Assembly (NCBI GenBank): GCA_013036995.1
Contig: JAAOXG010000032.1
Location: forward strand, 1 to 64,000
DNA length: 64,000 nucleotides
Reading direction: 5' to 3'
From: Lacrimispora defluvii
GTDB taxonomy: Bacteria; Bacillota; Clostridia; Lachnospirales; Lachnospiraceae
Shown: one piece after another, positions 25,982 to 35,786 of the stretch
Numbering within the stretch: position 1 is the stretch's first letter
How the letters are laid out: the number at the start of each line of letters is the position of its first letter
Program-made: the position numbers and the translations under genes
Notes under the pieces: generated by a model
What the model was told of the DNA's origin: nothing
Database searches by the model: none
The model's input: the letters and a program-made list of their open reading frames with translations, nothing else

Positions 25982-27247
25982 GCTTACGGGAATATCTGTT
26001 TCCTGATCTGCACTGACCGTTAAACCGTTCCATATCTCATTAACAGCTTCTACACAGTCCATATAAGTCTGTGCCAGCTGACCGGAAGGTATCTCCAGTT
26101 TATCGGATAACTGCTTCACTTTCTTCCATTCTGCATCTTCATAGCTAAGAATGAGTTCATATAATTCACCACAAACTCCTTCCTTGCGAATAAGAGCGTC
26201 TTTTATTTCCTGGGCAACCGGAACTTCTTCCAGAATTTCTTCCAAAGGTGCATTGATCATATACTGAAGTGTAGAGAACATACCCATCATATAAACTTCT
26301 GAACGAATGATTGGAAGATCTTTGATATGATCTGAAATCGCCATTGCAAAATTGGCTCTCAGGAATGACAGCTTCATCATTGCTTCTAAGGATTCTTCGT
26401 TATCAATGTCATTGTTGAAGCTTAATAAATATACCCATTGTTTCAACTGGCTGATTCCCATGGTAACCAAGGCCTGACGTATGGAGGAAACTCTTCGGCG
26501 CAAGGCAAAGTATGCGGAATTAACGATTTTTAGAAGTGCATAGCTTAATGCAGCATCTCTGTTTATAATCTCTTCAATCTTTTCTATATCCGGTTCATCT
26601 TTAGAGACCTCTACCACCAACTGGAAAAAGTTCCCCTCTAAAAATTCCATACGATTTACTTTCCCGGCCATCGCCTCCGCAACATAGCTTCCTTCTGCAT
26701 AATCCGCGCCTACCTCGATTGCAAGCTCGTAATCAGCCATGGAACTGACACCTGTTACGATGCACTTCTTATCAAAGCCCTTCATCGTATTAATAAGGTT
26801 TTTTAAAGAACTGCGTTCTTTTCCATCCTGCTTGTTTCTGATGTCAATCTTTATGTAAGTAACATAATCCAGCATGGAGAAATATTTGGGAGAAAACTGG
26901 AAGTCATTGATGGCAAATACATACCCTTCTGCCCTATACTTTCTTATGATAGTCGGTGACAAAGGGTGAATCATAACATGATCTTCGATCTGAATCACCA
27001 TCTTATCCTTATCAAAAATCTTCGGTGTATTCCGAAATAACAATGAAGGAGTAAATGTAACAAAAGTAAGCTTATCATGAAAAATGCTTTCTGTATTCTG
27101 CATCAGAAATCCTGCAATTGTGTCAGCCGCTGCCACATCGGAGCTGCTGTAAAGCGAATCATAATCCTTCTGAAACAATACTTCGTAGCCGATAATCCTG
27201 TCCTCCTTCAACGCCTTAATAGGCTGCCGGGTGACATACTTATCCAT
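25964..27247 (-). CDS. EAL-HDOD signalling protein (YuxH-like), EAL degenerate
   Basis: A 427-residue protein. The N-terminal EAL-like domain (about 1-205) has EVL where EAL is expected, INDFQFS in place of the DDFG-type metal site and TGVSSMADY in place of EGVE, so phosphodiesterase activity looks lost. The C-terminal HDOD domain (about 210-400) is VSKDEPDIEKIEEIINRDAALSYALLKIVNSAYF with RVSSIRQALVTMGISQLKQW. Such proteins act as c-di-GMP sensors or adaptors in motility. Start at 27247 (GAGGAGG upstream) overlaps cheV by 8 nt; the frame from 27277 is longer without its own ribosome binding site. Confidence 0.85.
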   Translation of the reverse strand: MDKYVTRQPIKALKEDRIIGYEVLFQKDYDSLYSSSDVAAADTIAGFLMQNTESIFHDKLTFVTFTPSLLFRNTPKIFDKDKMVIQIEDHVMIHPLSPTIIRKYRAEGYVFAINDFQFSPKYFSMLDYVTYIKIDIRNKQDGKERSSLKNLINTMKGFDKKCIVTGVSSMADYELAIEVGADYAEGSYVAEAMAGKVNRMEFLEGNFFQLVVEVSKDEPDIEKIEEIINRDAALSYALLKIVNSAYFALRRRVSSIRQALVTMGISQLKQWVYLLSFNNDIDNEESLEAMMKLSFLRANFAMAISDHIKDLPIIRSEVYMMGMFSTLQYMINAPLEEILEEVPVAQEIKDALIRKEGVCGELYELILSYEDAEWKKVKQLSDKLEIPSGQLAQTYMDCVEAVNEIWNGLTVSADQETDIPVSKKTHT

Positions 27248-28160
27248 TCGTCTTCCTCCTCTGAAGCAAGTGATCAATTACTTCTACCAGATGGGCGATT
27301 TCCGGCTTGCTCAGCTGTTCATCTGCGCCCAACTGCTTTCCTTTTATCATCAGTTCCTGATTAATCATGGAAGAGAAAATAACCAAAGGAATATGCTTTA
27401 ATTTTTTATCTTCTTTCACCAGCTTTGTAAGACGGTGTCCATCCATCTCAGGCATCTCAATGTCTGTGATAATCAGGCTTACCTTTTCATCTAAATCCGA
27501 ATCATCTCTTATCTGGCTTAAATAATTCCATGCTTCCTGGCCATTATTTTTAAAAGTGAGGTTTTCATATCCTGCTTTTGTAAGAGCAGCTTCAATCATC
27601 TTGGTCAGAAGAATGGAATCCTCAGCGATGAGAATCGGATAGGAAACAGACGTTCTTTTTCCCAGCTTATTAATATCATCGATCTGGATTCCGGTCTCAG
27701 GAGCGATGTCAGCAACAATTTTCTCAAAGTCAAGGATCGTAACAAGATCAGTTCCGCACTGAGCGATTCCAGTAGCTACGCCTTCATCTCCGCGGCTTAT
27801 GGTATCATCAGGTTTTTGAATATTCTTCCAGGATATACGGCTGATACCAACTACGCTGTGAACACGGAAAGCAATATGCAGCTTGTTGAAATTGGTGATA
27901 ATAAACAGATCTTTGCCTTGTTTTTCACCTTTATTGCCAGTAAGGTAATAAGGGAGATCAATGACTGTAAGAAGAAGATCCCTTGGTTTAAAAATACCCT
28001 CTACAGCTGGGTGGGCATGAGGGATGGGTTTCACCTTATCTGACATCATAATCTCGCGTACTTTTGCAACGTTAATTCCATACAACTCACCATAAATGGT
28101 GAATTCCATTATTTCAATTTCATTCGTCCCTGATTCTAATAAAATCTCTGTTTCTGCCAT
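27240..28160 (-). CDS. cheV: Chemotaxis coupling/response regulator CheV
   Basis: A 306-residue protein: CheW domain (about 14-160, EFTIYGELYGINVAKVREIM) and receiver domain (about 175-302) with phospho-acceptor D233 in IITDIEMPEMDG. It couples receptors to CheA and gives phosphorylation-dependent adaptation. It has a SigD-type promoter at 28213-28239 and is followed by the EAL-HDOD gene in an 8-nt overlap. Confidence 0.96.
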   Translation of the reverse strand: MAETEILLESGTNEIEIMEFTIYGELYGINVAKVREIMMSDKVKPIPHAHPAVEGIFKPRDLLLTVIDLPYYLTGNKGEKQGKDLFIITNFNKLHIAFRVHSVVGISRISWKNIQKPDDTISRGDEGVATGIAQCGTDLVTILDFEKIVADIAPETGIQIDDINKLGKRTSVSYPILIAEDSILLTKMIEAALTKAGYENLTFKNNGQEAWNYLSQIRDDSDLDEKVSLIITDIEMPEMDGHRLTKLVKEDKKLKHIPLVIFSSMINQELMIKGKQLGADEQLSKPEIAHLVEVIDHLLQRRKTNG

Positions 28161-28212
28161 ACTTTTTCTCCTTTATCCCAATATAATCCAGCAAAAACAA
28201 CTGCCTGTTAAT

Positions 28213-28239
28213 TTATCGGCAACTTTCTGCCAGTTCATA
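28213..28239 (-). promoter_or_regulatory. SigD-type promoter for cheV and the EAL-HDOD gene
   Basis: On the minus strand TATG (28236-28239), 15 nt, GCCGATAA (28213-28220), a full match to the FliA-type -10. It lies in the only sizeable gap between cheD and cheV. Confidence 0.55.
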
Positions 28240-28243
28240 ATGT

Positions 28244-28726
28244 TTACAAAACAATTTCTGCTCTGCCGTAAGTTCTGATTTTAACCAGCCCCGTGCTTAC
28301 ATCCATGGACATGGTTCGTGCATAATTTTCTCCAACGTCCAAAGCAGCAAGCCGGATGCCCTCTGTTTGGAGAATCTGTTTTACGCTTATAATATTGCGG
28401 GCTCCGATATTGCCAAGAGTACTGTTTCCCTGCAATTCGAACATTTTTGCCCCCCCTGCAATCTTTGCAATCAATCTTGGTTTTCTTGCGCCCAGGATTT
28501 CTATCTTTCTAAATGTCTCAGCCAGTCCTGTATCTGCATACTTAAATATATTTCCGTCTCCTGATCCGTATACTTCCGGAAGCATGATATGTACAAGTGC
28601 CCCCAGCTTTATCATGGGATCATATAAACAGATTCCAATGCAGGACCCCAGTGCATAGGTGATCAGTGTCCCCTCCTGCCTGGCAAATTTCATGTCCGCA
28701 ATTCCCACTGTTATCTGTTTATCCAT
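28244..28726 (-). CDS. cheD: Chemoreceptor glutamine deamidase CheD
   Basis: A 160-residue protein with the CheD catalytic pair: C29 in YALGSCIGICLYDP and H46 in GALVHIMLP. It deamidates glutamines on receptors and, by family knowledge, binds CheC to raise its CheY-P phosphatase activity. It overlaps cheC by 8 nt. Confidence 0.96.
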   Translation of the reverse strand: MDKQITVGIADMKFARQEGTLITYALGSCIGICLYDPMIKLGALVHIMLPEVYGSGDGNIFKYADTGLAETFRKIEILGARKPRLIAKIAGGAKMFELQGNSTLGNIGARNIISVKQILQTEGIRLAALDVGENYARTMSMDVSTGLVKIRTYGRAEIVL

Positions 28727-29345
28727 TTACAATCCCCAGCTTTTCCATTAAAAAGTTCAATGACATAATATCCGGCATCATCAGTAAGTCACTGTGAAGG
28801 ACTTTACCTCCTATTATAAACTGTCCGCTTATCATCATCATCTTATCTGTCTGATATCCAAATTCCACCATTGGAACACTTAAGATGCCTCCCAGCATGT
28901 TGACTGCAATGTCAGGTACGGAAAGATTAATTGTAACCTCACTCAGTGTTGACATGGCGTTTACATAAGATGAGATAATAATATTACCGATTTCTTCTAA
29001 TGCGGAGGTCTCTAAAACATTTAGCTGGTAATAGTCTTCAATCTCCTGCTGCATTACACTGGATAAAACCTCATTAATGAAATCCATTTTTAAAATAAAG
29101 AGCATTAAACCGTTGATTTCTCCTGTCATCTTTACCAGGATCGCTGCCACAATTTCCTCTGGATCTCCCAGAAATTTAATAGCCTCATTGTATCCGAGTA
29201 TCTGAACATCGGGTAGTGTCATACGAACGGTCTTGTTCAGCATAGAAGAAAGTGCGGTAGCCGCATTGCCTGTACCAATACTGCCTATCTCCCGTATCAG
29301 ATCCAGCCCAAGCCCATTCATTTCGTCATAACGTGTTATTTTCAT
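28719..29345 (-). CDS. cheC: CheY-P phosphatase CheC
   Basis: A 208-residue protein with two CheC-type ExxN phosphatase helices: LIREIGSIGTGNAATALSSML and LEEIGNIIISSYVNAM. It dephosphorylates CheY-P and pairs with CheD, encoded next. I chose the ATG at 29345 after GAGGGCGAT; an upstream ATG at 29363 has no ribosome binding site. Confidence 0.92.
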   Translation of the reverse strand: MKITRYDEMNGLGLDLIREIGSIGTGNAATALSSMLNKTVRMTLPDVQILGYNEAIKFLGDPEEIVAAILVKMTGEINGLMLFILKMDFINEVLSSVMQQEIEDYYQLNVLETSALEEIGNIIISSYVNAMSTLSEVTINLSVPDIAVNMLGGILSVPMVEFGYQTDKMMMISGQFIIGGKVLHSDLLMMPDIMSLNFLMEKLGIVNG

Positions 29346-29378
29346 ATGATCGCCCTCTTTCATGAAACTCTGCGATAT

Positions 29379-30152
29379 TTACCGCAGAGAATTAATTGTC
29401 GATTCAACTTCATCGGAAGTCTGTACCATCTTAAGAGCATAGGAATACGCTCTCTGGGCCTCCATCATTTTTGTCATCTCCAATGCAAAATCGGTACCAG
29501 ACTGCTCCAGAGATCCACTTATTACTTTTGCCTTCTCCAGGAGAATGGGAGTCCCATTGGCTGCCGTTGCAGAAAATACATTGTCCCCTATAGGTTTAAG
29601 GCTGCTGGTATTAGCAAAGGTATAGATTCCAATGGCATGGGGATCATGTTCTCCCTCCTGCAGTTCTTCCGTATCATCTTCCTCTTCCTCAGCTTCTTCA
29701 GAAGGGTAGGATGCCGGCTTCACATCATAGGAAATTTCCGCCTGATCCATATTAAGAACACGTTTCCCATCAACATTAACAAGATAAAATTTATCCGTTG
29801 TTTTTGCGAGTGAAAAGCGACCATCCCTTGTATATGTGATTTCACCGGATACAGGATCCTTGAGCATGAAATAGCCATCGCCTTGTACAGCGTAATCATG
29901 TTCCTGTCCAGTAGTCTGATATGGCATAGCCGTCATGTTTGTCTTTATCTGGTCAACTTTTGATCCGCTTCCGGTCTTTATGTTGGTATCATTAAGTGAA
30001 TTTCGTGTCTGTGCATAGATCAGATCGGAAAATACACTGTATTCCGGCTTAAAACCAACTGTATTTACATTTGCAATATTATTCGATACAACATTAAGTT
30101 TTGTCTGCTGATTCATGGCACCCTGTGCGCCTATGTAAAAGGATTGATTCAT
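29379..30152 (-). CDS. flgG: Distal rod protein FlgG type (FlhP)
   Basis: A 257-residue rod protein: N-terminal MNQQTKLNVVSNNIANVNTVGFK, central HDYAVQGDGYFMLKDP and C-terminal LEMTKMMEAQRAYSYALKMV. An acidic stretch, EEAEEEEDDTEELQEGEHD (about 152-170), is unusual within the D1/D2 region. In B. subtilis the corresponding pair is named flhO-flhP; by family it is FlgF/FlgG-like. Confidence 0.9.
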   Translation of the reverse strand: MNQSFYIGAQGAMNQQTKLNVVSNNIANVNTVGFKPEYSVFSDLIYAQTRNSLNDTNIKTGSGSKVDQIKTNMTAMPYQTTGQEHDYAVQGDGYFMLKDPVSGEITYTRDGRFSLAKTTDKFYLVNVDGKRVLNMDQAEISYDVKPASYPSEEAEEEEDDTEELQEGEHDPHAIGIYTFANTSSLKPIGDNVFSATAANGTPILLEKAKVISGSLEQSGTDFALEMTKMMEAQRAYSYALKMVQTSDEVESTINSLR

Positions 30153-30166
30153 CCGTTAGTCCTCCC

Positions 30167-30970
30167 CTATATTCTGCCAATGTCAGATACTATTTTTCCC
30201 ATGAGCTGGTCGTACATCTTAAGCACCTGGGCTGCACTCTGGGTAGCTCTCTGACTGGTCATCATGGAGGTCATCTGTTCGATGGGATCAATATTGGACC
30301 GCTCCACTGATTTCCACATAACTCCACCGTCAACAGCTTTCCCTTCTGCCTGAGTAGTGAAAGTTCCATTATCTCCTTTTACCAGCTGGGCTGTTTCATC
30401 GAAGTTTACTACACCAAGTTTCCCAAGAAGTGTTGGTTGTTCGGCTTCTGTATCACCGCCATCTTCATCGGTTTTAAGACCTTTTAAGGGCTCTTCGTAT
30501 ATATTCCCGGATTTGTCCACTGTAATGTGATTAGAAGTCATTTCGATGGGATTTCCGTCTTCTCCAAGTACCCTTCCTAAATTAGATAAGCAAAGGTAAC
30601 CATCCTTATCCACATCAAAAGAGCCATTTCTTGTATAAAGACGAGTCCCGTCAGCACCCTCGATTGTAAAAAATCCAGGCTTTGTTAAAGCAAAGTCCAG
30701 ATTACCGCCTGTTTCCTCCACATTGCCCTGATCAAAACTGGTTTTCACACCTGCTACTGTTTTTAGCATGGAAGCAGTACCGATCGGAGTGTAACTGCTT
30801 TTATCCACATTCCCGCTCCTGTAGAGCATCTCTTCCTTAAATGTGGTGCTGGTCATACGGTCTGATTTAAACCCAGGAGTACTTACGTTTACCATATTGT
30901 TACTGATGGTATTTAAATTCCGGTTCTGATAAAGCATACCGGAAGCCAGATTATAAAATCCTTGAAACAT
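30167..30970 (-). CDS. flgF: Rod protein FlgF/FlgG type (FlhO)
   Basis: A 267-residue rod protein: NLNTISNNMVNVSTPGFKSDR at the N-terminus, NLDFALTKPGFFTIEGADG and the C-terminal EQMTSMMTSQRATQSAAQVLKMYDQLM. It is the first of two adjacent rod genes (FlhO-FlhP in B. subtilis naming) and lies 17 nt after sigD. FlgF and FlgG cannot be separated confidently from sequence alone. Confidence 0.88.
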   Translation of the reverse strand: MFQGFYNLASGMLYQNRNLNTISNNMVNVSTPGFKSDRMTSTTFKEEMLYRSGNVDKSSYTPIGTASMLKTVAGVKTSFDQGNVEETGGNLDFALTKPGFFTIEGADGTRLYTRNGSFDVDKDGYLCLSNLGRVLGEDGNPIEMTSNHITVDKSGNIYEEPLKGLKTDEDGGDTEAEQPTLLGKLGVVNFDETAQLVKGDNGTFTTQAEGKAVDGGVMWKSVERSNIDPIEQMTSMMTSQRATQSAAQVLKMYDQLMGKIVSDIGRI

Positions 30971-30987
30971 CCCGCTATTCCCCTTTC

Positions 30988-31764
30988 CTATTTCCCATTT
31001 ATAAAATTAGTCAGATTCAGTCTCAGTTTCTGTATGGCATTGGAGTGAATCTGTGAAATTCTTGGTTCACTGACATTCATGACCCTGGCAATCTCTTTCA
31101 TATTTAATTCGTCCATATAATACAAAGAAATAACCTTTTGTTCATTTTCCTTTAAATTATTTATGGCAGATACCAGTATCTGTTTAAATTCTTCCTGAAG
31201 ATAGTGAGATTCCGGCTGGTCATTTTCGCTGATGGAGGGCAGCTGGACTGTTTTTTTGTTGTCATTACTTCCCTCCAGCACCATATCAAGGGAAATGACA
31301 CTGTAAACATTGGTCTTTCCTAATGCTTCCTGATATTTATCCAGCGATACATTTAAATACTCGGCCGTTTCTTTTGAGGATGGAAAACGTCCTAGACGGT
31401 TACACAATTCCATAACCGTATTGTCCAGTTCTTTGGCATTTTTTCTGACACTTCTTGGGATCCAGTCCTGTTTTCTTGCCATATCAATAATCATACCACG
31501 AATACGCTTGGAAATATACGTTTCAAACTTCACATTCATTTCAGGATCAAACTTTTCAATCCCATTCATGATCGTCAATACACCTTCATTAACGATATCC
31601 TCTATTTGAGCAAAGCTTAAATAGACATCACGCATTTGAATTGAAATGCTCTTCACCATATACATATAACGCATTACCAGCTCGTGCTTGATTTTAATAT
31701 CCTTAGTACGCTTATATTTAATTAGTAAATCTTCATTGGTATATTGGCTTAACTCCTGCTCCAT
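30988..31764 (-). CDS. sigD: Flagellar sigma factor SigD (FliA, sigma-28)
   Basis: A sigma-70-family factor of about 258 residues: region 2 (AQIEDIVNEGVLTIMNGIEKFDPEMNVKF, KRIRGMIIDMARKQDWIPRSVR), region 3 and region 4 (LNMKEIARVMNVSEPRISQIHSNAIQKL). It directs late flagellar and chemotaxis transcription and is held by FlgM. The start is uncertain: ATG at 31764 fits the family length, but the nearest AGAAAGG is about 14 nt away, and the frame extends upstream to overlap flhA. Coupling to flhA translation is likely. Confidence 0.95.
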   Translation of the reverse strand: MEQELSQYTNEDLLIKYKRTKDIKIKHELVMRYMYMVKSISIQMRDVYLSFAQIEDIVNEGVLTIMNGIEKFDPEMNVKFETYISKRIRGMIIDMARKQDWIPRSVRKNAKELDNTVMELCNRLGRFPSSKETAEYLNVSLDKYQEALGKTNVYSVISLDMVLEGSNDNKKTVQLPSISENDQPESHYLQEEFKQILVSAINNLKENEQKVISLYYMDELNMKEIARVMNVSEPRISQIHSNAIQKLRLNLTNFINGK

Positions 31765-31799
31765 TCCGATTAACACTGCCTTTCTGACATTAACCCCTG

Positions 31800-33872
31800 T
31801 CAAACGGTAATATTTCCGACTGCCTGGATCTGAATATTATTTGCAATTTCATTAAATGAAAGAACATAGACATTGGGATAAAACTGTTCGATCAGACGGT
31901 AAAAATACAGCCTTACTACCTGACTTGTTAGAATCACAGGTTTTTGTTCCAGATCGTTAAATTTCTTAATCTGTTCACCCAGCTGTCCGATTACTGACTG
32001 CATCACCTCAGGGCTGAGAGCCAGATAAACGCCCTGCTCCCCTTTCGCCATGCTGCTGATAATATTTTTCTCCAGATCTGCATCCAGAGTCAGAACTTTC
32101 ATCTGACCTCCATCACAGAACATTCTGGTAATGGTTCTCTTTAAAGCGATTCTTATATTCTCAGTAATAAGATCGATGTCTCTGGTTGTTGTAAGAGCAT
32201 CCACAATGGTCTCCAAAATGGTTTCCATATCTTTGATCGGCACACCTTCTTTTAAAAGACTGTTGAGTATCTTTTGGAAGTTGCCGTAGGATAACTGACC
32301 AGGGAATAACTCCTCCACAAGTTCAGGTGAATGTTTTTTAACATTGTCTAACAGCTGCATAATTTCCTGTCTGCCAAGCATCTCATATGCATGCTGCTTA
32401 ATGGTTTCTGATAAGTGGGTCAGCATAACTGACAACGGATCAATAACTGTATATCCATAGATTTCAGCCATTTCTTTGTTTTCAGGCCGGATCCATTTAC
32501 TTGGGATTCCGTAAGCAGGCTCCACAGTTTCAATTCCATCCACCTCACCAGAAAGAACCGGCGGTTCCAGGGCAAGATAATAATCTACAAGGATTTCACC
32601 TTTGGCAACTTCTTCGCCCCTGATCTTAATCACATACTGGTTGGTATTCAGACTGGAACTGTCTCTCAGTCTGACTGACGGAATAACAAATCCCATGTCC
32701 TGCGCGTACTGTCTTCTGAAAATGACAATACGGTTAATTAACTTTCCACCACTGCCTTCGTCAATCAGTGGAATCAGACTGTAGCCAAATTCCAATTCAA
32801 TAGGATCTACACTAATAAGGGAGTAAACATTGTTTACATCTCTGTAATAAGCTTCTTCATCAGAAGGGGTCTGCTGGCTTGTATCCTCCATAAACGGACC
32901 CTGATACTGCTCCACTTCTTTGAACGCGGCCTGCTTCACTTTACGTTCTAACTGATAGCCGGTTCCAATGAGTAAAACTGCCATAAGTCCAAGCTGGAAT
33001 TTCGGCATCCCAGGAACAAGCATCAATACAACCATAACGAATCCCGTAAGCATTATGGCCCTTGGCTGAGCCAAAAACTGTGCAGATACATCTTCATTCA
33101 GGCTGCCGTCAGAAACGGCTCTTGTAACAACCATACCGGTAGCTACTGCGATCATAAGAGACGGAAGCTGGGATACCAGTCCATCACCTACCGTAGCAAT
33201 ACTATAAATGGTTAAAACCTGGGAGAAGGGCATATTGGACTGAACAATACCAATGATCGCACCACCAATAAAATTGATTGCGGTAATGATCAGTGAAACG
33301 ATTGCATCGCCCTTTACGAATTTGGTGGCACCATCCATAGCGCCGTAAAAGTCTGCTTCCTTCTGGATTTTATAACGTCTCAGCTTGGCTTCCTGCTCAT
33401 TGATCAGACCGGAACTTAAATCCGCATCAATGGCCATCTGCTTTCCTGGCATGGCATCCAGGGTAAATCTGGCCGCTACCTCAGATACTCGTTCCGTACC
33501 TTTTGTAATAACCAGAAAGTTTACTAAAACAATAATCAGGAATATGATAAAACCTACTACAACATTTCCCTGCAATACGAAATCACCAAAGGACTTAATA
33601 ACAAGACCGGAAGATCCCATATTGGTTAAAATGTTACGGGTGGAAGAAACGTTAAGTCCAAGCCGTAACAGTGTGGTGATCAAAAGCAGCGATGGAAATA
33701 TGGAAAATTCCAACGGCTCCCGAATGTTCATGGTTATCAGAAGGATAATCATGGAAAGGGAAATATTTATTATAATCATTACATCCATAAAAAATGGAGG
33801 CAATGGGATGATCAAAAGAAGCACAATTGTAATGACAAATACTACAACGGAATTTCTAAGTAAAGTCTTCAT
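31800..33872 (-). CDS. flhA: Flagellar export gate protein FlhA
   Basis: A 690-residue protein: N-terminal membrane region with about eight transmembrane helices and the conserved FHIPEP-type loop (RFTLDAMPGKQMAIDADLSSGL), then a cytoplasmic domain (about 330-690). It is the largest subunit of the type III export gate and takes up substrates and chaperones. In many bacteria flhF and flhG follow; here sigD follows directly with overlapping reading frame. Confidence 0.97.
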   Translation of the reverse strand: MKTLLRNSVVVFVITIVLLLIIPLPPFFMDVMIIINISLSMIILLITMNIREPLEFSIFPSLLLITTLLRLGLNVSSTRNILTNMGSSGLVIKSFGDFVLQGNVVVGFIIFLIIVLVNFLVITKGTERVSEVAARFTLDAMPGKQMAIDADLSSGLINEQEAKLRRYKIQKEADFYGAMDGATKFVKGDAIVSLIITAINFIGGAIIGIVQSNMPFSQVLTIYSIATVGDGLVSQLPSLMIAVATGMVVTRAVSDGSLNEDVSAQFLAQPRAIMLTGFVMVVLMLVPGMPKFQLGLMAVLLIGTGYQLERKVKQAAFKEVEQYQGPFMEDTSQQTPSDEEAYYRDVNNVYSLISVDPIELEFGYSLIPLIDEGSGGKLINRIVIFRRQYAQDMGFVIPSVRLRDSSSLNTNQYVIKIRGEEVAKGEILVDYYLALEPPVLSGEVDGIETVEPAYGIPSKWIRPENKEMAEIYGYTVIDPLSVMLTHLSETIKQHAYEMLGRQEIMQLLDNVKKHSPELVEELFPGQLSYGNFQKILNSLLKEGVPIKDMETILETIVDALTTTRDIDLITENIRIALKRTITRMFCDGGQMKVLTLDADLEKNIISSMAKGEQGVYLALSPEVMQSVIGQLGEQIKKFNDLEQKPVILTSQVVRLYFYRLIEQFYPNVYVLSFNEIANNIQIQAVGNITV

Positions 33873-33913
33873 TCTTTTTACACCATTTCTTTCAAGTATC
33901 TATGCCGCATTTT

Positions 33914-34975
33914 CTACTCTATGATCTTGTTATTCATACGGTATATGTATACCAGAATCTCAGCGACCATACCATAATATTCCGGAGGGATTGGTTCCCC
34001 CACTTTGGTACTGGCAAAAATCCCCCTTGCAAGAGGCTTGTTCTCCAGCACATAGATTCCATGTTCCTCGCCTATGGCCACAATCCTTAAAGCAAGTTCA
34101 TCCTGACCCTTGGCAAGCAGAACCGGTGCATTATCTTTTTCTATATCATAACGCAGCGCTACCGCATAGTGGGTCGGATTTCGAATAATTACATCTGCAG
34201 TAGGTACTGACTGCATCATCCTGCTACGGGCTCTTTCTCTTTGTATGTTCCGGATACGCCCTTTAATCTCCGGATTTCCTTCTGTCTGCTTATATTCCTC
34301 TTTCATCTCCTGCTTTGACATCTTAATCTGGCGTTCATAATCCCACCACTGATAGAAATAATCGAAGCCGGCGATTGCAAGGAATACAATTGATACTTTC
34401 ATTACCATATCCATAATGGAATTTAATACATAAACTGCCGAATCCATTACATTCATATCAATAGTTCTGGACACTGCTCTTAAATCACCTTTTATGATCT
34501 GATAAAGAATCACTGAAAGTATAATAATTTTAATCAGATTTTTAATAAGTTCTACCAGACTCTTTAAAGAAAGAAGATTTTTAATCCCTTTAATGGGGTT
34601 CAGTCTTTCAAACTTAGGTGCCATATTACTTTTTGTAAATAGAAATCCTGTCTGTACGCCTGTTCCGATCACTGCCAATGTAGTGGAAACAAGAATAATC
34701 GGTATGGCTGCTTTGGTAATGGCAATTACCATATCCCAGAAAATACTGGTTGTATAATCTGACATGGTATCTGCTGCCGGAGCCAGACTGACATATTTGA
34801 TCATATAATCCCGCATAGTCCGATACATGAGCGGAAATAACGCCTTCAACATCACGAAAGTTCCAAGAAGAGTGGCGATCATTACCACATCCTTACTAAC
34901 AGCTACATGACCTTTTTTTCGTTCATCCTTCCGTTTTTTCGGCGTGGCCTTCTCGGTTTTTGAATCATCTGCCAT
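33914..34975 (-). CDS. flhB: Flagellar export gate protein FlhB
   Basis: A 353-residue protein: four transmembrane helices (about 33-205), then a cytoplasmic domain with the autocleavage site NPTH at 266-269 (IIRNPTHYAVALRY). Cleavage after the Asn switches export from rod/hook to filament substrates, under FliK control. A stand-alone homologue of its C-domain is at 6722-7069. Confidence 0.97.
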   Translation of the reverse strand: MADDSKTEKATPKKRKDERKKGHVAVSKDVVMIATLLGTFVMLKALFPLMYRTMRDYMIKYVSLAPAADTMSDYTTSIFWDMVIAITKAAIPIILVSTTLAVIGTGVQTGFLFTKSNMAPKFERLNPIKGIKNLLSLKSLVELIKNLIKIIILSVILYQIIKGDLRAVSRTIDMNVMDSAVYVLNSIMDMVMKVSIVFLAIAGFDYFYQWWDYERQIKMSKQEMKEEYKQTEGNPEIKGRIRNIQRERARSRMMQSVPTADVIIRNPTHYAVALRYDIEKDNAPVLLAKGQDELALRIVAIGEEHGIYVLENKPLARGIFASTKVGEPIPPEYYGMVAEILVYIYRMNNKIIE

Positions 34976-34998
34976 TTCCGTTCATCACATCCTTTGCG

Positions 34999-35760
34999 CT
35001 ATAAAATCCTGATCATATTCTCCACTGTCAGCAGCATCTGACTGATTATAAATCCAACGTAATCAGACATGGGGGAAAATAAGAATATAAGCATTAATAA
35101 ACCAACCAAAACCTTCGCCTGAATGTTAACCACAAATACATTAATCTGGGGTATCACCTTCATCAGAATTCCCACCGCAATTTCCGTTATAAACTCAATT
35201 GCCATAATTGGAAAAGCAAATTTAACTGCCATAACTATGCACTGGGTAAATATTTCAAGCATCGCCCATGCAACTTTTGTACCGATGACAACTTGTCCAT
35301 AAGGCACGATCTCCGACGACTGGATTAAAAGTTTAAACAGAGCCAGATGACCGTCTACTGCAAAGAATAATAATATAAAATACGCATGAAAGATACTTCC
35401 CGTCACCGCAACCTGTGCATTGCTCTGGGGATCAAATACGGTGGCCATGGAAAGTCCCATCTGAAAATCTATAATCGTTCCCGCATATGTAATGATCATG
35501 ACAAACAGCTCCATAACAAAACCAATCACATACCCCATGGCAAATTCTTTGATCAGAAGCACTGCATATTCAACGGAAGTAACTGGTTCCGGTACCTGCG
35601 CGGAAGAAAACGAATACAGCAGAAGGGTAAATACCATAACCGTACCGCCCTTTACATAACCGGGTATATTCCGTCTTCCCAATATGGGATTCAGAAGGAT
35701 AAAACCTGACATCCGCATGAATATCAGGGAGAAAAGCATCATCTGTCCTATATCCGGCAT
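34999..35760 (-). CDS. fliR: Flagellar export gate protein FliR
   Basis: A 253-residue membrane protein with six predicted helices (ILLNPILGRRNIPGYVKGG, KEFAMGYVIGFVMELFVMIITYAG). It forms the export gate with FliP and FliQ. It is followed 23 nt later by flhB and preceded by fliQ. Confidence 0.95.
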   Translation of the reverse strand: MPDIGQMMLFSLIFMRMSGFILLNPILGRRNIPGYVKGGTVMVFTLLLYSFSSAQVPEPVTSVEYAVLLIKEFAMGYVIGFVMELFVMIITYAGTIIDFQMGLSMATVFDPQSNAQVAVTGSIFHAYFILLFFAVDGHLALFKLLIQSSEIVPYGQVVIGTKVAWAMLEIFTQCIVMAVKFAFPIMAIEFITEIAVGILMKVIPQINVFVVNIQAKVLVGLLMLIFLFSPMSDYVGFIISQMLLTVENMIRIL

Positions 35761-35786
35761 TTAAATCTTCCTTTCGTCTGTCTAAC

